A DNA stretch of 22,948 nt from an uncultured Oscillospiraceae bacterium (GTDB lineage: Bacteria > Bacillota > Clostridia > Oscillospirales > Oscillospiraceae): NCBI GenBank assembly GCA_934572445.1, contig CAKTLD010000021.1, positions 1 through 22,948 on the forward strand. Direction: 5' to 3'. Under the pieces are notes generated by a model. The model saw only the letters and a program-made list of their open reading frames with translations. It did no database searches and was not told where the DNA came from. Made by a program: the position numbers and the translations under genes. Shown piece after piece: positions 21,879 through 22,948 of the stretch. The stretch's first letter is position 1. Each line of letters begins with the position of its first letter.

Positions 21879-22781
21879 ATGGGAGAATATCAGGACTGCA
21901 TCGTCCGCGCTATCTCGAAGGACGGCTTTGTCAACGCTGTTGCCGTCTGCACGCGCGGCATCACCGAGCGCGCGCGGCAGATCCACCACACCTCGCCTGT
22001 TGCCACCGCGGCGCTTGGGCGCGCGCTGTCCGCCTGCTCGATGATGGGCAACGCACTCAAGGGCAGCGGCGCGAGCGTGACCATGCAGATCAAGGGCGAC
22101 GGTCCGCTCGGCACGATCCTGACGGTTTCAGACGCCGAGGGCAATGTGCGCGGCTATGTGCAGAATCCCGCCGTTGACCTTGCCCTGCGCGCCGACGGCA
22201 AGCTGGACGTCGGCACTGCCGTCGGCCACAGCGGCACGCTGACGGTCATCAAGGACCTCAACATGCGCGAGCCCTATGTCGGCACGGTCGATCTGCTTGG
22301 CGGCGAGATCGCCGAGGATGTCGCGGCCTATTACGTCGAGTCGGAGCAGATCCCGTCGGCCTGCGGCCTTGGCGTGCTCGTCGACCGCGACCGCAGCGTG
22401 CTGGCCGCGGGCGGTTATCTTGTGCAGCTGCTGCCCGGCGCGGGCGAGGACGTGATCGCCAAGGTGGAAGGCGGTATCTACGCCGCGCCGAGCGTGACGA
22501 GCTTCATGAAGGATAACGCCGATCCTGCAGCACTGCTGAAGACCGTGCTGTCCGATTTCGAGCTGGAGATCCTCTCGGTCGATCCGATCGAGTACCGCTG
22601 CTACTGCTCGCGCGAGCGCACGGAGCGCGCGCTGCTGTCGCTGGGGTCAAAGGAACTGGAGGATATCGTCGCCGAGCAGGGCTGCGCGGACCTGACGTGT
22701 CAGTTCTGTGACAGGGTGCAGCACTTTACAGAGGATGAGCTGCGCGGCATGATCGCGGAGCTGAAGGCTAAGGGCAAGTGA
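21879..22781 (+). CDS. hslO: Redox-regulated chaperone Hsp33
   Basis: Hsp33 is a cytoplasmic holdase chaperone activated when oxidants and heat form disulfides in its zinc domain. The 300-residue protein has the N-terminal Hsp33 domain (ATAALGRALSACSMMGNALKG, GYVQNP, GTLTVIKDL, YYVESEQIPSACGLGV) and the C-terminal redox switch: C-x-C at 241/243 (CYC) and C-x-x-C at 274/277 (CQFC), with an extra Cys at 269. GAGG eight bases before ATG 21879 is inside the end of the methyltransferase gene. A weak AT-rich hairpin after the stop (22785-22801) may end transcription. Confidence 0.96.
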   Translation: MGEYQDCIVRAISKDGFVNAVAVCTRGITERARQIHHTSPVATAALGRALSACSMMGNALKGSGASVTMQIKGDGPLGTILTVSDAEGNVRGYVQNPAVDLALRADGKLDVGTAVGHSGTLTVIKDLNMREPYVGTVDLLGGEIAEDVAAYYVESEQIPSACGLGVLVDRDRSVLAAGGYLVQLLPGAGEDVIAKVEGGIYAAPSVTSFMKDNADPAALLKTVLSDFELEILSVDPIEYRCYCSRERTERALLSLGSKELEDIVAEQGCADLTCQFCDRVQHFTEDELRGMIAELKAKGK

Positions 22782-22814
22782 TCGCAAAAAAATCAGATTT
22801 TTTCAAATTTGCTG

Positions 22815-22855
22815 TTGACACGGCAGGGGTTATTTAGTATAATAACCCTTGCCGT
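22815..22855 (+). promoter_or_regulatory. tRNA-Val promoter overlapped by a 15-bp dyad
   Basis: Perfect TTGACA (22815-22820), 17 bases, perfect TATAAT (22838-22843). ACGGCAGGGGTTATT (22820-22834) and AATAACCCTTGCCGT (22841-22855) form a dyad with one G-T pair, so the -10 straddles its loop and right arm. There is no T-run after it, so it is not an hslO terminator. Confidence 0.85.
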
Positions 22856-22877
22856 TCGCCGAAGCGGTTTCGCGTGG

Positions 22878-22948
22878 GGGAGCATAGCTCAGCTGGGAGA
22901 GCACCTGCCTTACAAGCAGGGGGTCACAGGTTCGAGCCCTGTTGTTCC
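22878..22948 (+). tRNA. tRNA-Val (anticodon UAC), 3' end cut by window
   Basis: Acceptor GGGAGCA pairs with TGTTCC plus the next base outside the window. The D arm is TAGCTCAGCTGGGAGAGC, the anticodon stem CCTGC/GCAGG holds CTTACAA (anticodon TAC), and the T arm is ACAGG-TTCGAGC-CCTGT. A few bases (last acceptor base, discriminator, any CCA) are missing. A tRNA cluster may follow. Confidence 0.93.

Overview
The window looks like chromosomal core and near-core DNA from a high-GC Firmicute of class Clostridia, most likely family Oscillospiraceae (Oscillibacter/Vescimonas-like). The basis is gene content (PFOR, YifB, ThiI without rhodanese domain, Hsp33, an L-box riboswitch), consensus sigma-A promoters (TTGACA-17-TATAAT type), strong AGGAGG ribosome binding sites and GC-rich codons. 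The genus is a guess. No phage, integrase, transposase, CRISPR array or rRNA was seen.

Layout. 1-989 (-) is the N-terminal third of pyruvate:ferredoxin oxidoreductase, cut by the window edge. 1303-5054 (+) is a compact run: yifB/comM-like ATPase, a small membrane protein, thiI and a stand-alone CinA amidohydrolase domain, ended by a terminator. 5101-7603 (-) reads as one transcription unit: PfkB-type sugar kinase, secreted lipoprotein, and a GNAT acetyltransferase whose reading frame is broken near its 3' end. 7752-9626 (-) is an NhaC-superfamily transporter behind a complete lysine riboswitch with promoter, aptamer and attenuator, which points to lysine transport rather than Na+/H+ exchange. 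9730-10863 (-) is a D,D-carboxypeptidase. It is divergent from tRNA-Gly(CCC).

11083-11609 is a 0.5 kb non-coding stretch packed with perfect hairpins. Its last part (11402-11531) recurs as a diverged copy at 16026-16158. Several differences between the copies keep the base pairing, so this is the best candidate for an undescribed structured element. Around it lie a two-helix membrane protein, an anchored polysaccharide deacetylase with two tandem operator-like dyads on its promoter, an anchored protein of unknown function, an SDR oxidoreductase, dUTPase and a multi-pass membrane protein. recR and rpe form a short minus-strand operon.

17870-19699 (+) is a four-gene operon: XRE repressor, membrane protein, ABC ATPase and ABC-2 permease. 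Two spaced copies of an inverted repeat lie at its promoter. A second XRE regulator (19784-20005, -) is divergent from a 50-residue protein across an AT-rich region with repeated TATAACGAT boxes. The window ends with an RsiV-like protein, a SAM methyltransferase, hslO (Hsp33) and a truncated tRNA-Val(UAC).
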